40,589 bases of DNA, taken from JAYVJH01 sp043777595 (lineage in GTDB: Bacteria; Bacteroidota; Bacteroidia; Cytophagales; Spirosomataceae). Each line of letters opens with the position of its first letter. Position 1 is the stretch's first letter. Both the position numbers and the translations under genes were made by a program. This document shows positions 7,947 through 16,202 of the stretch, piece by piece. Location of the stretch: assembly GCA_043777595.1 (NCBI GenBank), contig JAYWHT010000064.1, forward strand, positions 1 to 40,589, given 5' to 3'. Below the pieces are notes generated by a model that worked only from the letters and a program-made list of their open reading frames with translations, made no database searches and was not told the origin of the DNA.

Positions 7947-9383
7947 TTAAACATCAAACAACCATTTGGCTCTTTCAGCGTTGTTATTGTCCAAGATGGT
8001 AAGCTGTACAGAGTCGTTTCTTGATGTCTGCATATTCAACCCGACCCACGCCAAAAGTCTATTGAGATGGCCATCTATCGGCACATTCCCAAAAATACAA
8101 TCAGTCCAATACCAATCAATTGGCTCACCCATCGTAGCCTCAACTGTGTTTTTATAATCGTCAAAGTCATACCCTACAAAAGGCTTACCAAAGTCGTGCC
8201 AGAGTTGTCGCATGACTGTATCTAAGCTACGCTGATGATTATATTTTTGGCGAATCGTCAGGTCAAGAATCAGTGCTACAATCGCACCTTTGTGATAAAC
8301 CGATACTTTACGGTCTGGTATTCCTTTTGTATAACCATCAAGCCATAAGTCCCATGACGACTCCGCCAGCGATAAGTTAGCGTGTCGTGCATTTTCAAAA
8401 TGTTGTTTTAAGATTACCTCTAATTCTCTCAAATAGTTACTTTCGTCAAAAACATTGGCACGTTTCAAAAACAAATCGCCATAATAAGTCGTAACACCTT
8501 CGGCTACGAAGCAAGTTTCAAAATAGTTTTCTTTGGTAAAATTATATGGCAACAGTTCTTTGGGCCTAATTCTGACAATATTCCAAGCATGAAACAGCTC
8601 GTGCGACGACACACCAAGCAAGTCGGCATATAGCCCGTCGCTTTCGTCGTCTGGGCCAAGCACTATCATCGTCGAGTGCCGATGCTCTACACCGTGATAA
8701 AAAGCAGTAGGCAAAATCAGATTCAAAAAATGGTATTCAGACTCTGGAAACTCCCCCATCGTCTGGATTTGAGTTCGACTAAATGCCTCAAAATCAGCTA
8801 AAATACGCTCCCATTTAGGCTGATAATTGCCCTGAAACCATACAAAAAACTGTGTTTGGTCTATTTCATAACTCTGGCACTGCAACGTAGCCGAAGCCAA
8901 TATCGGGCTATCGACAAGCTCATAATAATTTGGGGCAAATAGTATATTTTGAGATTGTTGTAGACCGCAGGCTATGATATAATTATTGGGTACAACCAGT
9001 TCGAGCGTACAAGCATCGTTTAGTTTGCTGTCGGTATAAATACACAAATTTACAGGATTGACATACCAAAAAGTATCACTCACAAAACTTCCCCCAGCAT
9101 CTTGGACATTGGCATAATAACGATAACGAACGATGATTTCAGTCAAGCCGGCAGTTTGTACTTGCCAGCGATCTTTGGTTATTTTTTGGGAATTGAGTAA
9201 ATTGTTTTGAGAATCATAAACATCAAATTTTTGAATATTTTTGGCAAAATGTTGTAGTTCATATCGCCCAGGCCGCCAAGCGGGTAGTTGTAAGTCAGTG
9301 GTATCGTTGTGGATAGCATTGATTTTACATTCAATTTCTATAAATCGAGAAGTCGGATTGGCCGAAGAAAGCGTATAGTGCAT
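7947..9383 (-). CDS. M61-family metallopeptidase, short form
   Basis: This 478-residue protein carries the zinc motif HELFHAWN (His261, Glu262, His265) and an upstream GVEHRHS block, both characteristic of M61 glycyl-aminopeptidase-like enzymes. The N-terminal 170 residues form the strand-rich M61_N domain. Many bacterial M61 proteins are about 600 residues with a C-terminal PDZ domain. This one ends soon after the catalytic domain and shows no PDZ GLG signature. There is no signal peptide, so it is probably cytoplasmic. A divergent ExbB/ExbD operon lies upstream. Confidence 0.85.
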   Translation of the reverse strand: MHYTLSSANPTSRFIEIECKINAIHNDTTDLQLPAWRPGRYELQHFAKNIQKFDVYDSQNNLLNSQKITKDRWQVQTAGLTEIIVRYRYYANVQDAGGSFVSDTFWYVNPVNLCIYTDSKLNDACTLELVVPNNYIIACGLQQSQNILFAPNYYELVDSPILASATLQCQSYEIDQTQFFVWFQGNYQPKWERILADFEAFSRTQIQTMGEFPESEYHFLNLILPTAFYHGVEHRHSTMIVLGPDDESDGLYADLLGVSSHELFHAWNIVRIRPKELLPYNFTKENYFETCFVAEGVTTYYGDLFLKRANVFDESNYLRELEVILKQHFENARHANLSLAESSWDLWLDGYTKGIPDRKVSVYHKGAIVALILDLTIRQKYNHQRSLDTVMRQLWHDFGKPFVGYDFDDYKNTVEATMGEPIDWYWTDCIFGNVPIDGHLNRLLAWVGLNMQTSRNDSVQLTILDNNNAERAKWLFDV

Positions 9384-9409
9384 GAGTTATCAGAATTTGT
9401 TTTGAAACC

Positions 9410-9435
9410 TTGGTAAAGTTTTAGAACTTTGCCAA
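9410..9435. repeat. Palindromic element between divergent genes
   Basis: An 11-bp inverted repeat (TTGGTAAAGTT, four-base loop, AACTTTGCCAA) with one G-T mismatch lies between the M61 gene and exbB. From memory, palindromes of the type TTGGCAAAGTT...AACTTTGCCAA are scattered between genes in many Bacteroidota genomes, so it may be a dispersed element rather than a dedicated operator. Confidence 0.45.
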
Positions 9436-9558
9436 AATGAAGCCACCCATGGTGTGGGTTTTGTCTAATGTCTAAAATCCAGCATCATTGGATTTAGTGC
9501 AATATTAACCACTATTTCCCGTTTTTGAAAAACATAAAAACCAATACACAAAATCCCG

Positions 9559-10242
9559 ATGATTTTATTACAAGCTAACACAGCACTTGCCGACACTACT
9601 GCCACCGCCGTGGCCGCAGACGGTGTTCACATCATTGACTTAGTATCAAAAGGTGGCTGGGTCATGTACCCACTCGCTTTTTTGCTTTTTGCTACTGTAT
9701 TTTTAATTTTTGAACGCTGGCGAGCCATACAATTAAACGGCAAACTCGACGAGAGTTTTATTGACAATATCAAAGATTTTATACGCCAAGGCAACGTCAA
9801 AGCGGCAGAGTCGCTGTGCCGCAACCAACGCTCGGCCGCTGGGCGAGTGTTCGAGAAAGCCGTGGGTAGAGTTGGGTACTCAATCAAAGACATCGAAAGC
9901 ACCATCGAAAACGCTGGCCAAATAGAAATGATGCGATTGGAAAGTAACTTGTCCTATTTGGGTGTCATTGCGGGTATTGCACCAATGGTGGGTTTTGTGG
10001 GTACAATTTCGGGGATTATCAATATTTTTTATAGCATTGCCCAAGAAAACTCATTTGAAATAAAGACCATTGCAGGCGGTATGTACGAAAAAATGGTAAC
10101 ATCGGGCGCAGGACTTATCGTTGGCTTGATTGCTTACATGGGTTATCACTTGCTACAAATGAAAATCGATCGCTTTGCGCTCAAAATGCAATCGGCCGCT
10201 TTTGATTTTATTGATGTGCTACAAAAACCAACGAGCAAATAA
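9559..10242 (+). CDS. exbB: MotA/TolQ/ExbB proton-channel protein
   Basis: The product has 227 residues. Three membrane segments are visible (about 33-52, 131-155 and 170-193), with the TolQ/ExbB signature in the C-terminal half (GVIAGIAPMVGFVGTISGII). It is an inner-membrane proton-channel subunit that, with its ExbD partner, energises outer-membrane transport or envelope maintenance. The next gene begins one base after its stop and encodes the partner. Whether the pair serves TonB or a Tol-like system cannot be decided from sequence; no TonB or TolB is adjacent. Confidence 0.9.
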   Translation: MILLQANTALADTTATAVAADGVHIIDLVSKGGWVMYPLAFLLFATVFLIFERWRAIQLNGKLDESFIDNIKDFIRQGNVKAAESLCRNQRSAAGRVFEKAVGRVGYSIKDIESTIENAGQIEMMRLESNLSYLGVIAGIAPMVGFVGTISGIINIFYSIAQENSFEIKTIAGGMYEKMVTSGAGLIVGLIAYMGYHLLQMKIDRFALKMQSAAFDFIDVLQKPTSK

Positions 10243-10243
10243 C

Positions 10244-10636
10244 ATGAAATTACGCAAAAAAAGTAGATTCGCTCCCGAGGTTTTTACACAGGCTCTCAAC
10301 GACATTATGTTTTTTTTGATGTTGTTTTTCTTGATTATCTCTACCATGGCCAATCCCAATGTCATCAATATGGTGTTGCCCAAAGCCTCGGCATCACAAA
10401 AAATACAGAAAAAAGAAACAACCATTGCCGTAGATGCCGACAAAAACTGTTTTATAGACCGCCAACTCGTACCCAAAGACCAACTCGAAAGCCGCTTGCA
10501 GGAAATTTTTGCAGGCGCAACCGAAAAAACCGCCATCTTACAAGTCGATAACACCATAAGCGTACAAGAACTGATAGACGTACTCTCTATCGGTGCCAAA
10601 CTCGACATCAAGATGGTGATGGCCGTAAAGAAATAA
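10244..10636 (+). CDS. exbD: ExbD/TolR-family protein
   Basis: I use the ATG at 10244, one base after the exbB stop, giving 130 residues (MKLRKKSRF...). A GTG-type start 69 bases upstream would fall inside exbB. The protein has one transmembrane helix (about 18-37: DIMFFLMLFFLIISTMAN) with the conserved Asp at its membrane entry that carries protons with ExbB. A periplasmic domain follows, including the usual late Asp-Ile-Lys-rich motif. It is translationally coupled to exbB. Confidence 0.92.
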   Translation: MKLRKKSRFAPEVFTQALNDIMFFLMLFFLIISTMANPNVINMVLPKASASQKIQKKETTIAVDADKNCFIDRQLVPKDQLESRLQEIFAGATEKTAILQVDNTISVQELIDVLSIGAKLDIKMVMAVKK

Positions 10637-10912
10637 AATGCTGCTCTTTTTTGTTGTAAATCAAATATTGTTCGTAAAACCTCATCGGTTTCCTTTATTA
10701 CTTGAATCTAAGTTTTTAAATATTACGGCACTTTTAGAACTAAAAAGCAGTATTGCAAGAGGTAGGTAGAACCGCCCAATATTTGTAGTTCAAGACAGAT
10801 TATTTATAAAACGTAGATAATTAGCATGTATCAAGTTTATTCTTTTCTTTGCTTTTTTGCCTTACAGACGTTGATATTAACGAAAGTGAGAATCGGGGGT
10901 TTGTCGGACTAT

Positions 10913-11572
10913 CTAATTTTTCAATAACTCTTTTATCGGCTCAATGACTTCTTGGGGGGCGGTGTAAAGTGTGAAATGGTCGCCGCTTACTTCATGAAAT
11001 GCCTCACGGGGATATTTGATGATACTATCTTTACGAGCGTGAATCCGTAACTCTGGCTCTGTGCCAATGTGTGGCACAGGCTCAAACATCAGTCTTAACT
11101 GGTTGATTACGTTTGTTTTATTTCCTTGAATCAAGTCTTCAAATGTACTCTCAAAAATCTGGCGAGAAGGAGCGTTTCGGTAGTTCATCTGCACAAACAA
11201 CCATTTCTGAAACCGATTGATATACAGGCCATTACGCACCAACCAATAGATAAATTTGCCGTTGGTGATGGGCGAAATCAGCCTGTCAAAATGTGTCCAT
11301 GAGCCTATTTGTACAATTCGACAACCGACATGATGCTTGATATGATGGGCTATCCAGCCGCCCATCGAGTGGCCAATGACAACATCGCTGGCGGTTATCA
11401 AAAACTTATTGGCCAATTCTTGTGAAAAATCAATGACGTTCAGGTTAGGTCGGTCTTCATTGCCCAATGCCTCCCAGACATCAACAAAAACCTGTTGGCC
11501 ACCCAACGCTGGGGCTATTTTGCTGAATATATTTTGGTTTTCGCCAAAGCCGTGAATAAAAATAAGTCTCAT
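10913..11572 (-). CDS. Alpha/beta-hydrolase fold protein
   Basis: The protein is 219 residues. The nucleophile elbow GHSMGG (Ser69), an acidic residue in ARKDS (Asp182) and a late His in SGDHF (His199) form a plausible Ser-Asp-His triad. The oxyanion region is IHGFGEN near the N-terminus. There is no signal peptide, so it is probably cytoplasmic. Substrate is unknown; esterase and thioesterase-like functions are both possible. It is divergent from the dehydratase-like gene at 11749. Confidence 0.8.
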   Translation of the reverse strand: MRLIFIHGFGENQNIFSKIAPALGGQQVFVDVWEALGNEDRPNLNVIDFSQELANKFLITASDVVIGHSMGGWIAHHIKHHVGCRIVQIGSWTHFDRLISPITNGKFIYWLVRNGLYINRFQKWLFVQMNYRNAPSRQIFESTFEDLIQGNKTNVINQLRLMFEPVPHIGTEPELRIHARKDSIIKYPREAFHEVSGDHFTLYTAPQEVIEPIKELLKN

Positions 11573-11673
11573 TGGTGCAATAAGTAGTGAATAGTGAAAA
11601 GTGGATAACGAAAAATATTGTAATTAGTTAGTAATTAGATGTTTAAGATAAATCACGTCGTTGTTTGTTTATG

Positions 11674-11685
11674 AGTAACTACTTA
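11674..11685 (-). promoter_or_regulatory. Match to the core of the 38-kb repeat array
   Basis: The minus strand reads TAAGTAGTTACT, a 12-base exact match to the core of the direct repeats at 37903, 37966 and 37998. It lies 63 bases upstream of the start of the dehydratase-like gene. This could be a binding site of the same regulator; a chance match cannot be excluded. Confidence 0.35.
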
Positions 11686-11748
11686 GTTGGAAATATTTGA
11701 TATAAATAACGTAAATTTAAGTCTAAAATTTAATTACTGTCAAATATA

Positions 11749-13266
11749 ATGCTCGCACATAAACTCATCACTGCCACCGACTACCGCCAGAGCTTACTGG
11801 GCCGCAATCTCAAAGTATGGTTGTTTGGCCAACTCGTGCCAGAGCCGTCTTTACACCCAATGATTGTGCCGTCGGTCAATGCCGTAGCCGAAACCTATGA
11901 ACTTGCCCTGCGTGAACCCGAATTAGCATCGGTCGTTTCGCCTTATACTGGCGAGCGCATCAATCGGTTTTTGCATATTGCCAACAGTGCCAATGACCTT
12001 GTACTACAAAACAAAATGCAACGCAAAATGGGACAAAACACTGGTACGTGCTTTCAGCGGTGTGTGGGCATGGACGGCTTTAATGCCTTGTTTTCGACTA
12101 CTTTTGAAATTGATAAAAAATATAATACAAACTACCACCAGCGTTTTATTGATTTTTTGACACTCACCCACCAACAAAACTCAGTAATTGGCGGCGCAAT
12201 GACCGACGTAAAAGGCGACCGCAGCAAAGCCCCACACGAGCAAGCCGACCCCGACTTGTTTGTTCATGTTACCAACCGCACGCCCGATGGTGTATATATA
12301 ACGGGGGCAAAAGCCCATCAAACGGGCTGTCTTAACTCGCATTGGTTGGTAGTGATGCCCACAATGCGCCTCAGTAACAAGGACAAAGACTACGCCATAG
12401 TTGGGGCATTACCAGTTGATAGTAAGGGGGTTACCTACATTTATGGTCGCCAAAGCTGCGACACTCGTAGTATGGAAGGCGGCAGCATGGACACTGGCAA
12501 CAACGAGTATGGCGGGCAGGAGGCAATGGTTATTTTTGACAATGTGTTTATACCCAACGAACTAATTTTTATGGACGGTGAGCATGACTTTGCCGCCATG
12601 CTTGTTGAGAGGTTTACGTGTTACCACCGCCGTAGTTATGTTTGTAAAAGTGGCGTGGGCGATGTGCTAATTGGAGCAGCGGCTTCGATTGTAGAAATGA
12701 ACGGCGTAGAAAAAGCAAGCCATATCAAAGACAAATTGGTAGAAATGACGCATCTCAACGAAACAATTTTTGCCACAGGCATCGCTGCTTCGTATCAAGG
12801 CTACGCCACGGAGTCGGGGGTATATTTGCCAGACGATATGCTTGCCAATGTCTGCAAACACAACGTAACTCGTTTTCCGTATGAAATCAGTCGGTTGGCG
12901 CAAGACTTGGCTGGTGGGCTGATGGTTACGCTACCGTCTGAGCAAGATTATAATAACCCCGAAACGCACGCCATTCTCGAAAAATATCTCAAAGGCAAAG
13001 CCGATATACCAACCGAAGACCGTTTTAGAATGTTTAGATTGATTGAAAACATGACCTTAGGCCGCAATGCCGTGGGTTATCTGACAGAATCTATGCACGG
13101 CGCAGGCTCACCGCAAGCGCAGCGAGTACAGATTATGAGACTAATGCAGTTGGAATATAAAAAACGATTGGCACGATCTATTTCAGGAATCGCAAGGGAG
13201 CAGGACCAAGAGGCACTCTTAAACGAAATGAGCGGTTATTTTGAGAGAGTTTTTAAGGTAGAATAA
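11749..13266 (+). CDS. 4-hydroxybutyryl-CoA dehydratase-like enzyme (HpaB superfamily)
   Basis: The 505-residue protein follows the clostridial 4-hydroxybutyryl-CoA dehydratase/vinylacetyl-CoA isomerase closely from memory (GQNTGTCFQRCVGMDGF, GAMTDVKGDRSKAP, YGRQSCDTR, TESMHGAGSPQAQR). That FAD and [4Fe-4S] enzyme forms crotonyl-CoA from 4-hydroxybutyryl-CoA. The cluster ligands appear to be Cys101, Cys105, His293 and Cys299. The His-to-Cys spacing is one residue shorter than I recall for the clostridial enzyme. A flavin hydroxylase of the HpaB type is the alternative, but the paired Cys-x3-Cys favours the dehydratase. No partner pathway genes are adjacent. Confidence 0.8.
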   Translation: MLAHKLITATDYRQSLLGRNLKVWLFGQLVPEPSLHPMIVPSVNAVAETYELALREPELASVVSPYTGERINRFLHIANSANDLVLQNKMQRKMGQNTGTCFQRCVGMDGFNALFSTTFEIDKKYNTNYHQRFIDFLTLTHQQNSVIGGAMTDVKGDRSKAPHEQADPDLFVHVTNRTPDGVYITGAKAHQTGCLNSHWLVVMPTMRLSNKDKDYAIVGALPVDSKGVTYIYGRQSCDTRSMEGGSMDTGNNEYGGQEAMVIFDNVFIPNELIFMDGEHDFAAMLVERFTCYHRRSYVCKSGVGDVLIGAAASIVEMNGVEKASHIKDKLVEMTHLNETIFATGIAASYQGYATESGVYLPDDMLANVCKHNVTRFPYEISRLAQDLAGGLMVTLPSEQDYNNPETHAILEKYLKGKADIPTEDRFRMFRLIENMTLGRNAVGYLTESMHGAGSPQAQRVQIMRLMQLEYKKRLARSISGIAREQDQEALLNEMSGYFERVFKVE

Positions 13267-13269
13267 TAC

Positions 13270-14535
13270 CTACACAGCTTTCACGTCCAAGTTAAACAGG
13301 TCGTTCAGTACGTCAATCAGCGTTTCGGCTTCGCCACGTTTACAGGCCGCTTTGAGTTGAAGAACGGGTAGCTTTATGATTTTTTGCATCATATTGGCCG
13401 TGATTTTATCCATTTTAACGGCTTCGTCTTCGGTCATGGTCTTCAATGCACGGCCCATTTCTTCTTGGCGAATTTGCTCTAAGGCATTTTTGAGTTTCTG
13501 AATTGTCGGCGACACTACCATCTCTTTCGTCCAGTCCCCAAACTCTTCAAAGGCTTCGGCTATGATGGCTCTCACGTGTGGTACGGCGGCCACTCGGGCG
13601 GCCAGTGTTTGGTTGGCTCGTTGTTGCAAGCTATCGACATTGTACAATATCACACCAGCAACTTGCTCAACATCTGCGGCTACACTTCTTGGTACAGAAA
13701 GGTCGATTAGGTACTTGAATGCCAGCGAGTTTTGCTTTTCGAGTAACGATTTGGTAATAAATGGATTTGGTAGTACGACTGACGAAATAACTACATCTGC
13801 ATTACTAATACACTGCTCGACATCGCTAAAATTGGCTACTGAAAGCCCCAACTCTGTGGCCAATGACTCGGCTTTTGAGCGAGTACGATTGACAACCGTA
13901 ATGTCTGTAAACCCCTTGGCTTTGAGGTTGCGGCATACGTCCGTTCCGATTTCGCCAATACCCAATACCAAAATACTCGGGCTGTCTTTGAGGCTTGTGA
14001 TTTGCTCGATGAGTTCTACTGCAATGTACGACGTCGAAGCTGCCCCATCTCTAAATGCGGTTTCTTGCGCTACTCGTTTGTTGGCAAAGAAAATGGTGTG
14101 CATCAATCTATGTAAAAACGGCCCAGCCACACCCAAGTCTGCCGACCATTGGTAAGAGTGTTTGACTTGGTTCGGAATCTGCATATCGCCTACTACCTGC
14201 GAGTGCAAGCCCGTGGCTACCTCAAACAAGTGCTGTGCGGCAGTTTCTTGATTGTCGTAGTTTGCAAAATAATCTAAATAGCTATTGGTGTCTGTGAGTC
14301 CTCTTTCTATGAGGAGTAGTTTAATTAGACTCTGGTTGTGGTTTTCGGCTGAGTTATAAAACACTTCGGTTCGGTTACAGGTCGATACCACTAATAAGTC
14401 TGAAGCACCAAAGTAGTCTTGCATTTTGAGCATAAACGCCTTTGCTTCCGCCTCGTTGAGAGCGATTTTTTCACGAACTGCCAGCGGGGCAGTTTTGTAT
14501 GAAATACCAATACCTTTAAAATAACCTGTTTGCAT
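13270..14535 (-). CDS. hemA: Glutamyl-tRNA reductase HemA
   Basis: HemA reduces glutamyl-tRNA(Glu) with NADPH to glutamate-1-semialdehyde, the first step of tetrapyrrole synthesis. The 421 residues show the catalytic-Cys motif STCNRTE (Cys53), a Rossmann domain with VLGIGEIGTDV and VVNRTRSKAE, and a C-terminal dimerisation helix. It is convergent with the dehydratase-like gene, three bases apart at the stops. A TAnnTTTG promoter element lies upstream at 14559-14566. No other hem gene is adjacent. Confidence 0.95.
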   Translation of the reverse strand: MQTGYFKGIGISYKTAPLAVREKIALNEAEAKAFMLKMQDYFGASDLLVVSTCNRTEVFYNSAENHNQSLIKLLLIERGLTDTNSYLDYFANYDNQETAAQHLFEVATGLHSQVVGDMQIPNQVKHSYQWSADLGVAGPFLHRLMHTIFFANKRVAQETAFRDGAASTSYIAVELIEQITSLKDSPSILVLGIGEIGTDVCRNLKAKGFTDITVVNRTRSKAESLATELGLSVANFSDVEQCISNADVVISSVVLPNPFITKSLLEKQNSLAFKYLIDLSVPRSVAADVEQVAGVILYNVDSLQQRANQTLAARVAAVPHVRAIIAEAFEEFGDWTKEMVVSPTIQKLKNALEQIRQEEMGRALKTMTEDEAVKMDKITANMMQKIIKLPVLQLKAACKRGEAETLIDVLNDLFNLDVKAV

Positions 14536-14558
14536 GACTTATTTTCTCGAAAAACGTA

Positions 14559-14566
14559 CAAATTTA
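14559..14566 (-). promoter_or_regulatory. Putative hemA promoter -7 element
   Basis: The minus strand reads TAAATTTG, matching the Bacteroidota TAnnTTTG consensus, 23 bases upstream of the hemA ATG. I do not see a well-spaced TTG at -33. Confidence 0.4.
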
Positions 14567-14690
14567 ATTCAAAAACTTACTCAGCGGTGCATCAAACAAA
14601 AGTAAAATTGGTATTTAGAATGAGTATAAATTAAGACTAGAACTATTCTTGATTTTATACTACTTCTAATTTTTAAAATTATATTTTGTT

Positions 14691-15032
14691 TTGTCATCGC
14701 TTCAAAATAATATACGGCGGTTTCTGAAATTTAGATTTGATGATAACATACACATTACTCTTTGTCCAATCGCCGAAGTTATTTTGTCGGTAGAAGTTGA
14801 TACAAGCATGAGCCTTGATTTTTTTGATAGTGTTAGCTACTTCCATAAATACTGTTTTGAGTCTGTATTTTTTGAAGACACAAAAGCTGCGGAGAAGTAC
14901 CCAAAAACGAGCCAAAATACTATTTATTTATTAGCAGACGACTATACCAAAACTCAAATATTTGATAAAATGTTTTCGATAAGTGTGTTTGTATCAGTCA
15001 AGGCAATTTTTGAAGAAAATACAAAAAAGTAG
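14691..15032 (+). CDS. Doubtful ORF in the 514-base gap after hemA
   Basis: The gap between hemA and the lipoprotein gene (14536-15049) holds a 113-codon frame that begins with TTG. The first in-frame ATG is at 14808, which would leave about 74 codons. The translation is rich in Phe, Ser and Ile with no motif I recognise. A shorter minus-strand frame (14694-14915) overlaps it and looks no better. Either may be a decayed gene. Nothing else is visible in this gap apart from the hemA promoter element. Confidence 0.25.
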   Translation: MSSLQNNIRRFLKFRFDDNIHITLCPIAEVILSVEVDTSMSLDFFDSVSYFHKYCFESVFFEDTKAAEKYPKTSQNTIYLLADDYTKTQIFDKMFSISVFVSVKAIFEENTKK

Positions 15033-15049
15033 GGCAATAAGTGAGTGTG

Positions 15050-15595
15050 CTATTCTTTGATTTCATACTTTACAGCCGTACCCTCCATGACATAGCCCTG
15101 ATAAGTGGCCGTAGTGTAATATTGATAGCGAACGTTGATGAGGGCATTGGCACCCATACTCACGCCTTGTATGATAAGTTGGTCGAGTAAGGCTCGTTTT
15201 TGCTCTTCGTCGTTGCCACGGTTTAGTAGTCGCTTTGTTTTCATTTGGGTTTTGGTGAGTTCTACTTCTCGCTCTACCTTGACTGGCCCAATGGCTGAGT
15301 ATGATTCTCCTATTTCTTGACTGGCATAAAATACAGGAATTGGGTAGCTTGGGTTAGCGAGTTTGATTGGTAGCCCCATTCCACCGTCAGGGGTCGTAAC
15401 AATTCGTGAGCATGAGGTGCTGAGTGCAAGTAGCAAAACATAAAAATTGTGTTTTGAATATATTTTAAAAAATCCGTGATTATCAGTACAATCAACGTTA
15501 TCAGTGTGCCATTTTATGCGATTTTGGAACACAGATGACACAGATTTATACAGATTCACCCTGATTTTTTTGAAATGATTATTTTTGATTTCCAT
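15050..15595 (-). CDS. Putative lipoprotein with repeat-derived 5' end
   Basis: The open frame gives 181 residues, but the first 44 or so are translated from a dispersed repeat (15467-15571). After it comes a classic lipoprotein export signal, KIYSKHNFYVLLLALSTSC, with Cys62 at the lipobox. The original start was therefore probably just before this segment and has been lost or displaced. The mature part (about 120 residues, ending in GANALINVRYQYYTTAT...) resembles small envelope proteins that contain a YbjQ-like NVRY core. If translation starts at 15595, the signal sequence becomes internal and export is doubtful. It lies 19 bases downstream of ruvC. Confidence 0.6.
   Translation of the reverse strand: MEIKNNHFKKIRVNLYKSVSSVFQNRIKWHTDNVDCTDNHGFFKIYSKHNFYVLLLALSTSCSRIVTTPDGGMGLPIKLANPSYPIPVFYASQEIGESYSAIGPVKVEREVELTKTQMKTKRLLNRGNDEEQKRALLDQLIIQGVSMGANALINVRYQYYTTATYQGYVMEGTAVKYEIKE
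15467..15571 (-). repeat. Dispersed ATCTGTG-rich repeat
   Basis: Read on the minus strand, about 105 bases contain degenerate ATCTGTG/ACTGATA words (AATCTGTATAAATCTGTG, then TCATCTGTGTT, CACACTGATAACG and ACTGATAATCACGGATTT). I recall such sequence as a common intergenic repeat in Bacteroidota. It lies between ruvC and the signal-peptide part of the next gene. Confidence 0.5.
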
Positions 15596-15614
15596 TTTTA
15601 TGAAATTTAGATGG

Positions 15615-16202
15615 TTATTTCTTCACTCTTTCTGGATTTTCACCAATAAATGCTCCCCAGCCGCCTTTTTTGGCAGACTTACCGCCCGCTTTCGGTGCAG
15701 AAGGCAGTGTATTGGCATGATAATGATGACAAACTGCAATAGCTACGGCATCGGTTGCATCAAAAAACTCACCTTTGAGTTCTTGTTTTACTATACTTTC
15801 GAGCATATAAGCTACTTGTTCTTTGCTCGCATTGCCATTGCCCGTTACCGACTGCTTAACTTTACGAGGCGAATATTCAACAATCGGAATATTACGACTC
15901 AAAGCTGCTGCCATGGCCACGCCCTGCGCCCTGCCCAATTTGAGCATCGACTGGATATTTTTGCCATAAAAAGGATCTTCGATAGCCATTTCGTCGGGCA
16001 TAAACTCGTCTATAATCTGAACCATGCGCTCAAAAATTTTCTTTAATTTCAACTCATGCGTACTATATTTGTGGAGTTGTAGTACGCCATATTGTAGTAA
16101 ATCTATGCGCTGTCCTACAACTCTGATGATACCATAGCCCGCTATTCTGGTGCCTGGGTCGACTCCTAAAATTATTTTTTCTGAATTTATAATCGTTTGC
16201 AT
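15615..16202 (-). CDS. ruvC: Holliday-junction resolvase RuvC
   Basis: RuvC cuts Holliday junctions symmetrically with RuvAB in recombinational repair. Starting at the ATG at 16202 gives 195 residues. Catalytic acids fit the family: Asp15 in ILGVDPGT, Glu75 in AIEDPFYG, Asp148 and Asp151 in FFDATDAVAIA. An earlier start would add 37 unrelated residues encoded within the divergent gene. The C-terminal tail beyond residue 165 is basic and Gly-rich. The start codon overlaps that of the divergent UPF0104 gene by two bases, so each promoter must lie inside the other coding region. Confidence 0.95.
   Translation of the reverse strand: MQTIINSEKIILGVDPGTRIAGYGIIRVVGQRIDLLQYGVLQLHKYSTHELKLKKIFERMVQIIDEFMPDEMAIEDPFYGKNIQSMLKLGRAQGVAMAAALSRNIPIVEYSPRKVKQSVTGNGNASKEQVAYMLESIVKQELKGEFFDATDAVAIAVCHHYHANTLPSAPKAGGKSAKKGGWGAFIGENPERVKK

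Noticed and set aside
10219..10611. 130-codon minus-strand ORF over exbD
   Set aside because: Antisense shadow of a clear ExbD frame.
13562..14155. 197-codon plus-strand ORF antisense to hemA
   Set aside because: The hemA frame is unmistakable and the antisense translation is Ser/Thr-rich without motifs.
14694..14915. Minus-strand 73-codon ORF in the gap after hemA
   Set aside because: No recognisable domain and overlaps another doubtful frame; neither is convincing.
16150..16200. Longer UPF0104 protein from a GTG at 16150
   Set aside because: It would place 17 extra residues inside ruvC; the ATG at 16201 fits the first membrane helix.
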